Assembly (NCBI GenBank): GCA_903922605.1
Contig: CAIXUG010000026.1
Span: forward strand, 1-64,000
Origin: an uncultured Verrucomicrobiota bacterium
GTDB taxonomy: Bacteria > Verrucomicrobiota > Verrucomicrobiia > Limisphaerales > UBA9464
Direction: 5' to 3'
DNA: 64,000 nucleotides
Below the pieces are notes generated by a model, which saw only the letters and a list, made by a program, of their open reading frames with translations, made no database searches and had not been told where the DNA came from. Shown piece by piece: positions 43,604-52,593 of the stretch. Position numbers and translations under genes: made by a program. Position 1 is the stretch's first letter. Each line of letters opens with the position of its first letter.

Positions 43604-44209
43604 GTGGATTCCGTCGCGCTCGCCTCTGTGATGCCGACCGCCGCCGTCCTGGCACCCGCCATTTCGCCGACAGTCGCCCTCACGCAGGCATTGTGTACCG
43701 GCGACGAAGCTGCTTGGCGGGACTTTCATGCCGCTTACGCTCCCCGGCTGATGCGCTACCTGCTGGTGGTCTGCCAGGGGCGTGAGGAAAATGCCCGGGA
43801 AGCGCTCCAGCAGACGTTCATCCGTGCCGTCCGGCACATCCGGCCCTGCCAGACGGAAGCTGAGCTGTGGGGTTGGCTGACCCTGCTGGCCCGTTGCGCC
43901 GCCGCCGATCTTGGCCGCCGGGAGCGCCGCTACCTAGGCTTTCTGACCGGTTGGCTGCCTCAACAAAGCGATCCCCTGCCCGCTCCGCCAGACGCCGAGC
44001 AACGCATCCAAGAGGCGCTGACCACCGAACTGGCGGCGCTGCCCCTCGCTGACCGTGTGCTGCTGGAGCAGAAATACTTCGGGGATAACGCCGTCCGCGA
44101 ACTTGCCGAAACCTTGGGCACCTCGGAAAAGGCGGTCGAATCGCGCCTCACCCGGGCACGGCAGCGGCTGAAAACAGCCATCCTCAACCGCCTCCGCCAT
44201 GAAGCCTGA
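43604..44209 (+). CDS. ECF-type RNA polymerase sigma factor
   Basis: The 201-residue product has sigma region 2 (DFHAAYAPRLMRYLLVVCQGREENAREALQQTFIRAVRHI, about residues 40-80) and region 4 with a helix-turn-helix (LPLADRVLLEQKYFGDNAVRELAETLGTSEKAVESRLTRARQRL, about 150-195). Such factors direct RNA polymerase to stress or envelope promoters under control of a membrane anti-sigma. The frame starts with GTG at 43604; an ATG at 43631 is an alternative. It overlaps the next gene by 11 bp, as sigma/anti-sigma pairs commonly do. Confidence 0.92.
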   Translation: MDSVALASVMPTAAVLAPAISPTVALTQALCTGDEAAWRDFHAAYAPRLMRYLLVVCQGREENAREALQQTFIRAVRHIRPCQTEAELWGWLTLLARCAAADLGRRERRYLGFLTGWLPQQSDPLPAPPDAEQRIQEALTTELAALPLADRVLLEQKYFGDNAVRELAETLGTSEKAVESRLTRARQRLKTAILNRLRHEA

Positions 44210-44696
44210 GCCCACTTCCCACGAACTTCTGGACGACCTGTTCACCGGGCCCGGCACCGGCGACGATTCGTTTGGGCTCGTACTGCAGGCCGTCCGGGCA
44301 AGGCGGCGACGGCGGCAATACAGCCCGGCGGTGGCGGTGCTCGCGGTCATCCTCCTGACGGGCGTTTGGCTGGCCCGCCCCTCGTCAGCCCGGCACGAGG
44401 AAGCGCCTCGGCTAGCCGTGACCGCGCCTTCGCCCCAACTAAAGCTGGAATCGCCTGTCTTTCAACGCGTCCGTTCGGTGCCGTTGACCGCCGCTGAACA
44501 TCACCGAGGCGATGAAAGCCAGATGCTGGTGATCTTCGTGCGGACCGACCAGGCCGAAATCCCCCGGGTCTCGGACACCGAACTGCTCACGCTCGCTGGT
44601 GGGCGCGGGGTCGGGCTGTTCCGGAGCAACGGACGCACCGAACTCCTATTTGCGGACCTGAACCGGTCGCCGGATCCGCAACCGGTTCGGCAGTGA
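44199..44696 (+). CDS. Putative membrane anti-sigma factor
   Basis: The 165-residue product has a short cytoplasmic segment (MKPEPTSHELLDDLFTG...), a very basic patch (RARRRRRQY, residues 33-41), one TM helix (about 43-59, AVAVLAVILLTGVWLA) and a periplasmic domain of about 100 residues. This topology, and its overlap with the sigma gene, suggest an anti-sigma factor. No zinc-binding ZAS motif (HXXXCXXC) is present, so the assignment rests on context. Its stop codon shares a base with the next start (TGATG). Confidence 0.65.
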   Translation: MKPEPTSHELLDDLFTGPGTGDDSFGLVLQAVRARRRRRQYSPAVAVLAVILLTGVWLARPSSARHEEAPRLAVTAPSPQLKLESPVFQRVRSVPLTAAEHHRGDESQMLVIFVRTDQAEIPRVSDTELLTLAGGRGVGLFRSNGRTELLFADLNRSPDPQPVRQ

Positions 44697-44992
44697 TGAA
44701 GCACCCCGTATTTTTCCTCGTCCTGATTGGCGCAGCCCTGCTGACGAGCTACGGAATTGTGCGGGCCAACCGCCCGTCAGCGGGAATGTCCGATGAGCAA
44801 ATTCTGCGGTTCACGAAGTTGGATCCGGCAGCGATGCATCTGCAAAAGACCTTGGGCAAAGACGGTTACAGCACTGTGTACACCGACGGCGTGAATGAAG
44901 TTCACATCACGCGATCCAGCTTTTCAGGAGTCATCGTCTGGCGCGCGAAACCGGAGGAGAAGGGGCAGACTTGGAAACTGGGAAAACCGTAA
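44696..44992 (+). CDS. Small hypothetical exported or membrane-anchored protein
   Basis: The 98-residue product begins MKHPVFFLVLIGAALLTSYG, a signal peptide or anchor, and has a small soluble domain (SAGMSDEQILRFTKLDPAAMHLQKTLGKDGYSTVY). No family is recognised. The ATG overlaps the previous stop as TGATG, so it is translationally coupled to the anti-sigma-like gene. It is the last gene of the sigma unit and may be a periplasmic co-regulator. That is inference. Confidence 0.65.
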   Translation: MKHPVFFLVLIGAALLTSYGIVRANRPSAGMSDEQILRFTKLDPAAMHLQKTLGKDGYSTVYTDGVNEVHITRSSFSGVIVWRAKPEEKGQTWKLGKP

Positions 44993-45038
44993 ACCGCTCA
45001 GTCAGGCTTTCAGCCCTCGGCGCAATTCGGATCAGGCA

Positions 45039-45105
45039 CCTGGGGCTACGCTCACTACGTTCGCTTCACCCCAGGCAGTATTGGGGTGCGCTTTCAGCGC
45101 TCAGC
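45039..45105. repeat. REP-like palindrome (CCTGGGG...CCCCAGG)
   Basis: CCTGGGG (45039-45045) and CCCCAGG (45069-45075) enclose TACGCTCACTACGTTCGC-type sequence. A second palindromic string, TGCGCTTTCAGCGCTCA, follows to about 45105. It lies between the sigma unit and ispH, next to heptamer locus 3. Confidence 0.5.
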
Positions 45106-45140
45106 CCAGCCTCGACTACGTGCTAACCACCACCACCACC

Positions 45141-45186
45141 CAGCTCCTGACTCCCGACTCCTGTATCCTGTCTCCTTCCCCCTTTC
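45141..45186. repeat. Heptamer tandem repeat, locus 3
   Basis: Seven-base units CAGCTCC TGACTCC and then CGACTCC TGTATCC TGTCTCC run from 45141, ending TTCCCCC. They have the same phase and the same CCTGTCTCCTTCCC string as locus 1 at the left end of the window. It lies about 40 bp before ispH. Confidence 0.7.
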
Positions 45187-45224
45187 GACAACTCCCTCGA
45201 CGCGTTGGCCCGGCCCGTTAGACT

Positions 45225-46478
45225 ATGTCCGGTATGTCAACCGCAGCACCGGGGGGTTCCCCGGATCCCAGTCCGAAAAAGATCAATCTCCGCACGCCCG
45301 AGGTGATGGACGCCGTGCAGGCCCAGGTCGTCCTGCATTACCGCAGCGAACTGGTCGAAAGCATCCGCGCCAACGGCGGCGTGCTGAGCGCCGGTGGCCT
45401 GACCATCAAGCTCGCGAAGGAGTTCGGCTTCTGCTACGGCGTGGAGCGGGCCATCGATCTCGCCTATGCGGCCCGCAAGGTCTTTCCGGCGCCGGCGCGC
45501 ATCTTCCTGCTCGGTGAGATCATCCACAACCCCGAGGTGAACGACCAGATCCGCGGCATGGGCATCGTGAGCGTGAAGCCCAAGCCTACCGACGAGGATA
45601 TCGCGCACATCACCGCCGGCGACGTGGTGATCATCCCGGCCTTCGGCACCGAGGTTTCCACCCGGCGCAAGCTGGAGGCCAAGGGCTGCCAGCTCGTGGA
45701 CACCACCTGCGGCGACGTGATGAGCGTGTGGAAGCGCGTACGGCAGTATTCCAAGGAGAGCGTCACCAGCATCATCCACGGCAAGGCCAAGCACGAGGAG
45801 ACCAAGGCGACCACCAGCCAGGCGACGGCCTACGGCGCAGGTCATTATCTCGTCGTGTTCACGCTCGAGGAGACGGATTACGTGTGCAACTACATCCTGC
45901 ACGGCGGCGACAAGGCCGAGTTTCTGGAGAAGTTCAAGGGGGCCTATTCGGCCGGCTTTGACCCCGATCTCCACCTCAGCGCCGTGGGTGTGGCCAATCA
46001 GACGACCATGCTGCGCGGCGAAACCGAAGAGGTGCAGCGGCGCTTCAAGGCGGCGATGGCCAGCAAACACGGCGAGGCGAAACTGGCCGAGCACTTCCGC
46101 TTCTTCGACACCATCTGCGGCGCAACGCAGGAACGCCAGGACGCGCTGGAAAAGATGCTGAAGGAGCCCATGAACCTGCTGCTCGTCATCGGCGGCTACA
46201 ATTCCTCGAACACCTCGCACCTCGCGGAGATGGGCGAGAAGGTGCTGCCGACCTACTTCATCAAAAATGCCGCGATGATGCAGTCAGCGACGCTGATCCG
46301 GCACTGGGACCAGCACATCAACAAGGAAGTCGAGACGCCGAACTGGTTCCCCACGTCAGGATCTCTCACCGTCGGCATCACCGCCGGCGCGTCGTGTCCG
46401 AACAATCTCATTGAGGACACCATCAAGCGTATCTGCGAACTGCGCGGCATCAGCGTGCAGGACGTGCTGAAAAACTGA
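45225..46478 (+). CDS. ispH: 4-hydroxy-3-methylbut-2-enyl diphosphate reductase, long form
   Basis: Last step of the MEP isoprenoid pathway, giving IPP and DMAPP. The 417-residue product carries the three [4Fe-4S] ligands Cys70 (GFCYGVERA), Cys162 (DTTCGDVM) and Cys298 (DTICGATQERQ), plus the substrate loop (TVGITAGASCPNNLIEDTI). The E. coli protein is about 316 residues. This one has an N-terminal extension and insertions like the cyanobacterial/plant-type enzymes. The ATG at 45225 is used; another ATG three codons on is possible. Confidence 0.96.
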   Translation: MSGMSTAAPGGSPDPSPKKINLRTPEVMDAVQAQVVLHYRSELVESIRANGGVLSAGGLTIKLAKEFGFCYGVERAIDLAYAARKVFPAPARIFLLGEIIHNPEVNDQIRGMGIVSVKPKPTDEDIAHITAGDVVIIPAFGTEVSTRRKLEAKGCQLVDTTCGDVMSVWKRVRQYSKESVTSIIHGKAKHEETKATTSQATAYGAGHYLVVFTLEETDYVCNYILHGGDKAEFLEKFKGAYSAGFDPDLHLSAVGVANQTTMLRGETEEVQRRFKAAMASKHGEAKLAEHFRFFDTICGATQERQDALEKMLKEPMNLLLVIGGYNSSNTSHLAEMGEKVLPTYFIKNAAMMQSATLIRHWDQHINKEVETPNWFPTSGSLTVGITAGASCPNNLIEDTIKRICELRGISVQDVLKN

Positions 46479-46497
46479 GTTGCGGACGCGTTTTGAG

Positions 46498-46605
46498 GTA
46501 GGGATGGCGCACTGCGCCGGCCCCGTCGCCGAGCGAAGCGTCAGGCGACGGAACAGACATTCGCGCTGCGGTCGCGCGTTCCGACGGAGCGCGGGTGTGG
46601 CAACG
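46498..46605. repeat. Dispersed palindromic repeat, family A copy 2
   Basis: GGTAGGGATGGCGC opens this copy, followed by CCCGTCGCCGAGCG, AGCGTCAGGCGACGGAAC and a related right half ending near GGAGCGCGGGTGTGG. The left 55 bp are almost identical to 2389-2445, while the right half has diverged. It lies between ispH and the convergent M29 gene. Confidence 0.75.
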
Positions 46606-46719
46606 CCCATCCGCAGCAACTTGCGGTGGCCGGAGCAGGACCCGGAACCCCGAGCGCTTCCGTGCTGAGTCCCCTTGCTGCGGCTGGTCCTGCGGACACA
46701 GCCGCGCTCCCCGCCGGTA

Positions 46720-47835
46720 TCAGCTCCGCTTGAGCTTCTCCGGATTGAGCGGCTGGAGATCCTTGGGCAGGAACTTGCCGTCCTTGCGGATCAGTTCGCC
46801 GTCGAACCACACCTCGCCGCCGCCCCACTCAGGCCGCTGGATGAGCACCATGTCCCAGTGGACCGCCGAACGGTTGCCGTTGTCGCAATCCTCATACGCC
46901 TGTCCCGGAGTGAAGTGCAGCGAACCGGCGATCTTCTCGTCGAAGAGGATATCGCACATCGGGTTGAGGATGTAGGGGTTGAAGCCGAGGCTGAACTCGC
47001 CGATGTAGCGTGAGCCCGCATCGGTATCGAGGATCTCATTCAGCTTCTTCTCGTTGGAGCCGGTCGCCATCACCACCTTGCCATTCATGAACTCCAGACG
47101 GATGCCTTCAAACTTCGTCCCGGCATAGATCGTCGGCGTATTGAACGTGATGACGCCGTTCACGGAGTCCTTCACCGGGCAGGAGAACACCTCGCCATCG
47201 GGGATGTTCCGAATGCCCTCGCAGGGCCGCGCCCCGATGCCCTTGATGCTAAAGGTCAGCTCGGTGTTGGGCGCGACGAGCATGACCTTGTCGGCGGCGG
47301 CCATCCGCTTCACCAGCGGCTCCATCGCCTTCGCCATCTTCTGATAATCCATCGTGCAGACGTCGAAATAGAAATCCTCGAAGGCCTCGGTGCTCATGTT
47401 GGCAGCCTGGGCCATGGAAGGCGTGGGCCAGCGGAGCACGCACCATTTGGTCTTGTTCACGCGCCAATCCAGCACCGGCCGGAGCGTCTTGGCGTAGAGC
47501 TGCAGGCGGTCGCCGGGCACGTCGCTCGATTCGCTGGCGTTGTGCGCGCCGCGGATGGCGATGTAGGCCTGCACCTTCTTCATCCGCGCCAGCTCGATGT
47601 CGCGGACCGTCTTGGCGTGTTCCTCGTCGGTTCCGCGCTGGATCTCCCGGTTGATCCGCGAGTGCCGGACCTCGGCGATGGGGATCGCCCCGGCCGCCCG
47701 CGCCGCGCGGATGAGCGCCACGCCCATCTCGTCCGGCACGTCGATCAGATCGAGCAGGATGCGCTCCCCTTTCTGGAGGGAGCAGGAGTAGTTGATGAGC
47801 AGATCGGCGAGCTTGTGGAAACGGGAGTCGTTCAT
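46720..47835 (-). CDS. M29-family aminopeptidase
   Basis: Cobalt/zinc-type cytoplasmic aminopeptidase of the AmpS/AmpT family. The 371-residue product has the two-domain M29 layout. The N-terminal part ([38 protein letters not shown]) is typical. Metal ligands are visible in the C-terminal half as Glu in [12 protein letters not shown] and EFSLGFNP, and His/Asp in [10 protein letters not shown]. The frame also opens three codons earlier at a TTG, but the ATG at 47835 is better. It is probably monocistronic. Confidence 0.9.
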   Translation of the reverse strand: MNDSRFHKLADLLINYSCSLQKGERILLDLIDVPDEMGVALIRAARAAGAIPIAEVRHSRINREIQRGTDEEHAKTVRDIELARMKKVQAYIAIRGAHNASESSDVPGDRLQLYAKTLRPVLDWRVNKTKWCVLRWPTPSMAQAANMSTEAFEDFYFDVCTMDYQKMAKAMEPLVKRMAAADKVMLVAPNTELTFSIKGIGARPCEGIRNIPDGEVFSCPVKDSVNGVITFNTPTIYAGTKFEGIRLEFMNGKVVMATGSNEKKLNEILDTDAGSRYIGEFSLGFNPYILNPMCDILFDEKIAGSLHFTPGQAYEDCDNGNRSAVHWDMVLIQRPEWGGGEVWFDGELIRKDGKFLPKDLQPLNPEKLKRS

Positions 47836-47990
47836 GTGAGCCAAGGACGGACGGAATTAACCATAGCGCCGCGCCGGGCACAGCGGAAATTCGTTTCGGC
47901 ATCATGGTAGCGGACAGACTGGATTCCCCGAAGCAGCCTCGACTTCCGGCAGGGGCTCCGTTAGCAGATTTCGCAGTAACTGCCCGAAAC

Positions 47991-48629
47991 ATGGCCCCGC
48001 CACGCCTCCTCGTCTTTTTGAAAGCTCCCCGGCACGGCACGGTCAAAACCCGGCTGGCCACCACCATGGGCCACGACCTTGCCTTGGTCGCCTACCGGGA
48101 ACTGGTTGCCATCACCCTCGGAAACCTCGCCGGCCTCGCGCCCGCCATTGACGTGGAATTGCGCTTTGCCCCGGACGATGCCGGGGCGGAGCTTGCCTCC
48201 TGGCTTCAGCCCGGTTGGCGGGCCCACCCGCAAGGCGCGGGTGATCTAGGAGCCCGGTTGGTCCGGGCTTTTCAGGATGCCTTCGCCAATTCCTGCCCGC
48301 AGGTGGTCGTCATCGGTTCCGACTGCCCATATCTCACTGCGAACGACATCCGCGCCGCCTTCGAGGCATTAGAGCGGTCCGAGGTGGTGCTCGGCCCGGC
48401 GACGGATGGCGGGTATTGGCTACTGGGGATGCGCCACTTCCGCCCGGAACTCTTCAGCGGCATCGACTGGAGCACCTTCCAGGTCCGTGCGCAGACCCTC
48501 GCCCGAGCCCAGGTCGCCGGACTTACCGTCACCGAACTGCGCGAATTGAGCGACGTTGATGCCGAAGCCGAATGGCGCGCCTGGCAGCAGGACGCCACCG
48601 GGCCGCTGCGGCTGCCGATCACGGCTTGA
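47991..48629 (+). CDS. TIGR04282 / DUF2064-type glycosyltransferase
   Basis: The 212-residue product is a short GT-A fold protein: LLVFLKAPRHGTVKTRLA at the N-terminus, the metal-binding style GSDCPYL near residue 109, and GPATDGGYWLLGM. This family has been linked to arsenosugar biosynthesis in some organisms and is otherwise of unknown substrate. No arsenic or SAM genes accompany it here, so I leave the substrate open. The frame is open 29 codons upstream, but MAPPRLLVFLKAP is the family start. It overlaps the convergent gene by 11 bp at the 3' end. Confidence 0.85.
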   Translation: MAPPRLLVFLKAPRHGTVKTRLATTMGHDLALVAYRELVAITLGNLAGLAPAIDVELRFAPDDAGAELASWLQPGWRAHPQGAGDLGARLVRAFQDAFANSCPQVVVIGSDCPYLTANDIRAAFEALERSEVVLGPATDGGYWLLGMRHFRPELFSGIDWSTFQVRAQTLARAQVAGLTVTELRELSDVDAEAEWRAWQQDATGPLRLPITA

Positions 48630-49623
48630 TCCACACGCTGCGAAACGTCGGGGTCATCAAGGCGCGCATCGGCTCCGCCACCCGGTTACCATCGTCACTG
48701 ACGATCAGCAGGTGCGGCTTCTCAGGCGGGCCGAAAATGGCAATCCCTTCCGAATTCATGTGCCTGAGGGAGGGATGGTCCAGTTGCTCGGGCTTCGCCT
48801 CCCCTCCCGCCCAACGCCAGAGCTGGGACACACCGCCTGCCCCACTGCGACCGGCGATGAGAAAGTATTCCTGGCCGCTCCACGCGAGGTCGCGAATCCC
48901 CAGGCCGCCCAGATCCAGCTGCAAAGGTTGCCCCAGCTTGGGCGCCTCGCCATGGATCACTTCGGACGGGTTCAGCAGGGGGACAAGCAACGCCTTGCCC
49001 TCCGGGATCGGACCACGAAATCCCAGCAGCAGACCGCCGTCGGGCATGGCTGAGAGCCCTTCAAGATTCAGCCCTCTTTTGTCTCCGGGAGCCCGCCCGG
49101 CCGCTTCCTTCAGGTTGAAGGCGGCCAGTTGCGGGGCCGAAATCAGCGCCTCCAGCAGATTCGTGCAGGGCCGGCCTAAGAAAGCCAGCGACGGCCCGTT
49201 GGTACCCTCGGTGAGTCGTGTGGCAAACAGGCGCTGGCGGTTCGGTCGCGGATGGCCGTCCTTGCTCCTCCCATGCGATCCGAGCCAGTACACCACATCG
49301 CCAATCCGGGCCGCGCCCTCGATGTTGACGTCCCGTGAACGCCCTTCCAGCTGGAGCCAGGGCGAGGGATCAAACTCCATGAGCGGCTTCCCGTCGGCAT
49401 TGGCCCGATACAGCTTGATCACATTGTCTTCGTCAGCCCCGGTAAGGAACAGATCCGGCCCGGCCGGCACCGCCACGGAGGCATTGGCCATGCCGGAATG
49501 GACCTGGAGGGGATGCTCGGCCCGGCAGGAAAGGCAGACCAGCCCAAGCAGGAAAAATCCGGCCAGACTTGCGCAACGATGAAACCGGAACGGCCCGGCC
49601 GTGGTCTGAAGTGGCATCGCCAT
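48619..49623 (-). CDS. DUF3616-type exported protein
   Basis: Function unknown. The 334-residue product has a signal peptide (FFLLGLVCLSCRA, maybe a lipoprotein Cys), then a beta-propeller-like body with SRDVNIEGAARIGDVVYWLGSHGR, the DUF3616 hallmark, RLTEGTNGPSLAFLGR, GDKRGLNLEGLSAMPDGGLLLGFRGPI and RHMNSEGIAIF. The start at 49623 or 49617 cannot be told apart. Its 3' end overlaps the convergent glycosyltransferase. Confidence 0.8.
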   Translation of the reverse strand: MAMPLQTTAGPFRFHRCASLAGFFLLGLVCLSCRAEHPLQVHSGMANASVAVPAGPDLFLTGADEDNVIKLYRANADGKPLMEFDPSPWLQLEGRSRDVNIEGAARIGDVVYWLGSHGRSKDGHPRPNRQRLFATRLTEGTNGPSLAFLGRPCTNLLEALISAPQLAAFNLKEAAGRAPGDKRGLNLEGLSAMPDGGLLLGFRGPIPEGKALLVPLLNPSEVIHGEAPKLGQPLQLDLGGLGIRDLAWSGQEYFLIAGRSGAGGVSQLWRWAGGEAKPEQLDHPSLRHMNSEGIAIFGPPEKPHLLIVSDDGNRVAEPMRALMTPTFRSVWIKP

Positions 49624-49733
49624 GAACGTGCGCCCTGGAAACAGTTCCGTCAAAGTTTGGAAACAGCTTGTCAATTACAGACGTGAACTTATGCTGTCTG
49701 GCAAATCACCGTTGATGACCTAGGATACCTCCC

Positions 49734-51122
49734 ATGCCAGAGAAGCCGATGAGCCAGATCCCGTTCGCCCAGCGGGATCTTTACGAGAAGGGAATTGCGG
49801 CCCTCCAGAAGAACAATCTGGACTACGCCCTTACCCTGTTCAGCACCGTGCTGAAGGCCGAGCCCGGCTTTTACGAGGCCCGCGAGGCCCTGCGGGCGAC
49901 GCAGCACAAGCGCGCCGGCGGCAAGAGCAGCTTCTTCAGGAAATTTGTCGGCTCCGCCAGCACGCTCACCCGCGGCCAGATGGCGCTGCGCACCAAACCG
50001 CTGGAAGCCATCCTGATCGCGGAGGAGGCGCTGAACGACGATCCCACCAACGCCGCCGCGCACGAGCTGCTGGCCGACGCCGCCCTCGCCGCCGGGTTCC
50101 CCCGGACGGCGCTGCTGTCGCTGGAGGTCGCCTTCAAGCACAATCCCACCAATCGCAAGCTGGCCCTGGAACTGGCCACCGCGCTGGGCCAGACCGGCAA
50201 CCGCGCCCGGGCGGAAAAACTCCTTCAGGACCTGCTCCGCAACGATCCGAACGATGCGGCCCTGAACGAGGCGCTCAAGAACATCCTCGCCAACCGCACC
50301 ATGCACGAGGGCGGTTATGCCGCCGTTGTGGAGGCCAAGGGCAGCTACCGAGAGCTCATCCGCGACAAGCAGGAGGCCGTGATCCTGGAACAGGCCAACC
50401 GCGCGGTGAAGGACGTGGACGTCGCCGAGCGACTGATCGCCGATTACGAACGGCGGCTCGCCACCGAGGGCAACAACCTCAAGCTCGTCCGTGATATTGC
50501 GGAGCTGTATCGCAAGAAGAACGATTTCGCCCAGGCCATCGCCTATTACGAGCGCATCAACACCACCAGCGGCATCAACGACCCGACGATCCAGCAGGCC
50601 ATCCGCGACACCCGGCTGGCCGAGTTCGAGCATCTGGAGGAATCGCTCGACAAGACGGCGACGGATTATGAGACGCAGCTCGCCGCGCTGTATGCCCGGC
50701 GGCAGACGTGGCGGCTGGAGGAGACGAAGCGGCGCGCCGATTCCAACCCCACCGACCTGCACCTGCGCTTCGAGCTGGGCCAGCTCTACCTCGAGTCCGG
50801 CAAGCTGGGCGAGGCCATCGCCGAGCTGCAGAAGGCGCAGAACAACCCGAACAAACGCATCCCCGCCATGAGCCTGCTCGCACAGGCCTTTGCCCGCCGG
50901 GGCATGAACGACCTGGCCGCGCGCAAGCTCCAGGAGGCGCTCAAGGAAAAGCTCGTGTTCGACGACGAGGCCAAGGATCTGCGCTACCAGCTCGGCTGCG
51001 TGCTGGAAAAGGTCAACAAACCCGCCGAGGCCATCGAGCAGTTTAAGCTCATCTACGAGCAGGACGTCAGCTACCGCGATGTGATGTCCAAAGTGGACGC
51101 CTACTATGCGGCCCAAGGGTAA
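49734..51122 (+). CDS. Tetratricopeptide-repeat protein
   Basis: The 462-residue product has no signal peptide and is almost all alpha-helical. TPR-like units are visible at about residues 15-50 (LYEKGIAALQKNNLDYALTLFSTVLKAEPGFYEA), 90-160, 250-290 and 340-440, the last with LHLRFELGQLYLESGKLGEAIAELQKAQN. It likely scaffolds protein complexes. Its 3' end overlaps the next gene, a prepilin-like protein, by 17 bp, so it may belong to a secretion or pilus-like system. The partner is unknown. Confidence 0.88.
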   Translation: MPEKPMSQIPFAQRDLYEKGIAALQKNNLDYALTLFSTVLKAEPGFYEAREALRATQHKRAGGKSSFFRKFVGSASTLTRGQMALRTKPLEAILIAEEALNDDPTNAAAHELLADAALAAGFPRTALLSLEVAFKHNPTNRKLALELATALGQTGNRARAEKLLQDLLRNDPNDAALNEALKNILANRTMHEGGYAAVVEAKGSYRELIRDKQEAVILEQANRAVKDVDVAERLIADYERRLATEGNNLKLVRDIAELYRKKNDFAQAIAYYERINTTSGINDPTIQQAIRDTRLAEFEHLEESLDKTATDYETQLAALYARRQTWRLEETKRRADSNPTDLHLRFELGQLYLESGKLGEAIAELQKAQNNPNKRIPAMSLLAQAFARRGMNDLAARKLQEALKEKLVFDDEAKDLRYQLGCVLEKVNKPAEAIEQFKLIYEQDVSYRDVMSKVDAYYAAQG

Positions 51123-51774
51123 GCATGCCCTTCAAAAGACCGGAGCGCTGACGGTCATCGAGGTGCTGGTCGTTGTGGTAGTGATGGCACTGCTGGCCGG
51201 GCTGGTGATGCCGTGGCTTCAGAAAAGCAGCGCAAAGGCCAATCGCCTTTGGTGTACCAACAACCTGAAAGGCATTGGCCTCAGCTATCGCATCTTCGCG
51301 ACCGACCACACCAACCGGTTCCCCTGGCAGATCAGTTCCAATGGTGGTGGCACCCGGCAGTTCGCTTCCGACGTTTCGAACGTCTGGCGTCATGTCGCGG
51401 CGATCTCAAATGAACTGAGCAGTCCGCAAACTGCTTTTTGCCCTTCCGATATAGCACGACGCGAAGCCCGGGATTTCTCCAAATTCAACAGCAACCAAAA
51501 CCTCAGCTACTTCATCGGTCTCGGCGCCTCGTTCGACAGTCCCCAATCCATTCTCTCCGGCGACCGTAACCTGATGCTGGACGGAAGTTCTCTCGAAGGT
51601 CAGATCCTCACCCTCTCCCGCAATGCAAACGTCTCTTTTGACCGGCGCATTCACAAGACCGAGGGCAACGTGCTGCTCGGCGACGGCAGTGTGCAGATGC
51701 TCACGTCCGCCCGCCTGCGTGAAACCATTCGAGATGCGGGGAAAGTTTCCACCAATACGCTGATGGTTCCGTAA
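51106..51774 (+). CDS. Prepilin-like protein with type II secretion N-terminal motif
   Basis: The 222-residue product has the class III-like signal GALTVIEVLVVVVVMALLAGLVMPWLQ, with Glu at the +5-like position, then the family phrase CTNNLKGIGLSYRIFATDHTNRFPW and the short VLLGDGSVQMLTSARLR box. Such proteins (DUF1559-like, H-X9-DG type) are abundant in Verrucomicrobia and Planctomycetes. The motif is less canonical than FTLIE. It overlaps the TPR gene by 17 bp, so the two are translationally linked. Confidence 0.85.
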   Translation: MRPKGKHALQKTGALTVIEVLVVVVVMALLAGLVMPWLQKSSAKANRLWCTNNLKGIGLSYRIFATDHTNRFPWQISSNGGGTRQFASDVSNVWRHVAAISNELSSPQTAFCPSDIARREARDFSKFNSNQNLSYFIGLGASFDSPQSILSGDRNLMLDGSSLEGQILTLSRNANVSFDRRIHKTEGNVLLGDGSVQMLTSARLRETIRDAGKVSTNTLMVP

Positions 51775-51861
51775 ACGCGGACAACGGAGCACCGAGCATT
51801 GCCCGGCTTGAGCACCGCGTCAGTCGTTCGGGCCGAGCAATGCTCGGCGTTCCCGTGCGGC

Positions 51862-52593
51862 CTAATTCGCCATCGCCCGGTTCGTGCGAAACAGGTCGGT
51901 GACGGCCCAGAGGTTCAGCGGATAGAGCGCGCCACGGTACTTGATGAACTCCGCGTGCCCGTCGGCAAAGCCGTAGTTCGAGCCGCCATCCTTGCGCTTG
52001 GGTCCGCTGCTCATGTGGCGGTTGCGGACGACTTCGGTGATGTCGTTGCCGCCGTTCTCCAGAAAATCCATGTAGAAGTTGTCCGAGTTCGTCAGCTTTT
52101 CGCCGAAAACGATGGTCAGGGTCGGCTGCGGGATGGCGCTTTCCGGGATCGACTTCCCAACCATCTGCCCGACATCGGAAATCCTAAGCGCGTCTTTGAA
52201 ATAGTCGTTCCATCCGTTGATGATAAAACTGCGGAGGGCGGTGTCGGGCGTTTTCTCCGCCTGGGCCTGCTGGGCAGCCGTCAGACGCCGCCGGTCCTCA
52301 GGGCAGCCCAGCACGGCAAGCATACGGTAGCCGGGCCGAAGCTGGGTCGGCCAGCGCTTGTCATCGCGGCGCTCGGGGAAAAGGCCGCGATTGTCATCGG
52401 CGTAAATCGTGTGGGCGAGCCCGAGCTGGTGCAGGTTGTTCAGGCAGGTCATGGACTTGGCCTTCATCTTGGCCCGCGTGAGTGCCGGCAGGAGCAATCC
52501 GGCGAGCACGGCGATGATGGCGATCACGACCAGGAGCTCGATCAGCGTGAAGGCGCGGCGGCGCAGGCTCGACAACAGTAGGGACGTGCTCAT
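51862..52593 (-). CDS. Prepilin-like protein ([24 protein letters not shown] type)
   Basis: The 243-residue product has the canonical type IV pilin/pseudopilin N-terminus [19 protein letters not shown] near residue 13. It continues with [24 protein letters not shown] and the C-terminal [18 protein letters not shown] of H-X9-DG-type proteins. The prepilin peptidase would cut before the Phe. The frame is open 45 codons upstream, but the start at 52593 gives the right n-region. It is convergent with the other prepilin-like gene. Confidence 0.9.
   Translation of the reverse strand: MSTSLLLSSLRRRAFTLIELLVVIAIIAVLAGLLLPALTRAKMKAKSMTCLNNLHQLGLAHTIYADDNRGLFPERRDDKRWPTQLRPGYRMLAVLGCPEDRRRLTAAQQAQAEKTPDTALRSFIINGWNDYFKDALRISDVGQMVGKSIPESAIPQPTLTIVFGEKLTNSDNFYMDFLENGGNDITEVVRNRHMSSGPKRKDGGSNYGFADGHAEFIKYRGALYPLNLWAVTDLFRTNRAMAN

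Noticed and set aside
44199-44696. Zinc-binding anti-sigma (ZAS) factor
   Set aside because: No HXXXCXXC motif; I keep only a context-based anti-sigma-like call.
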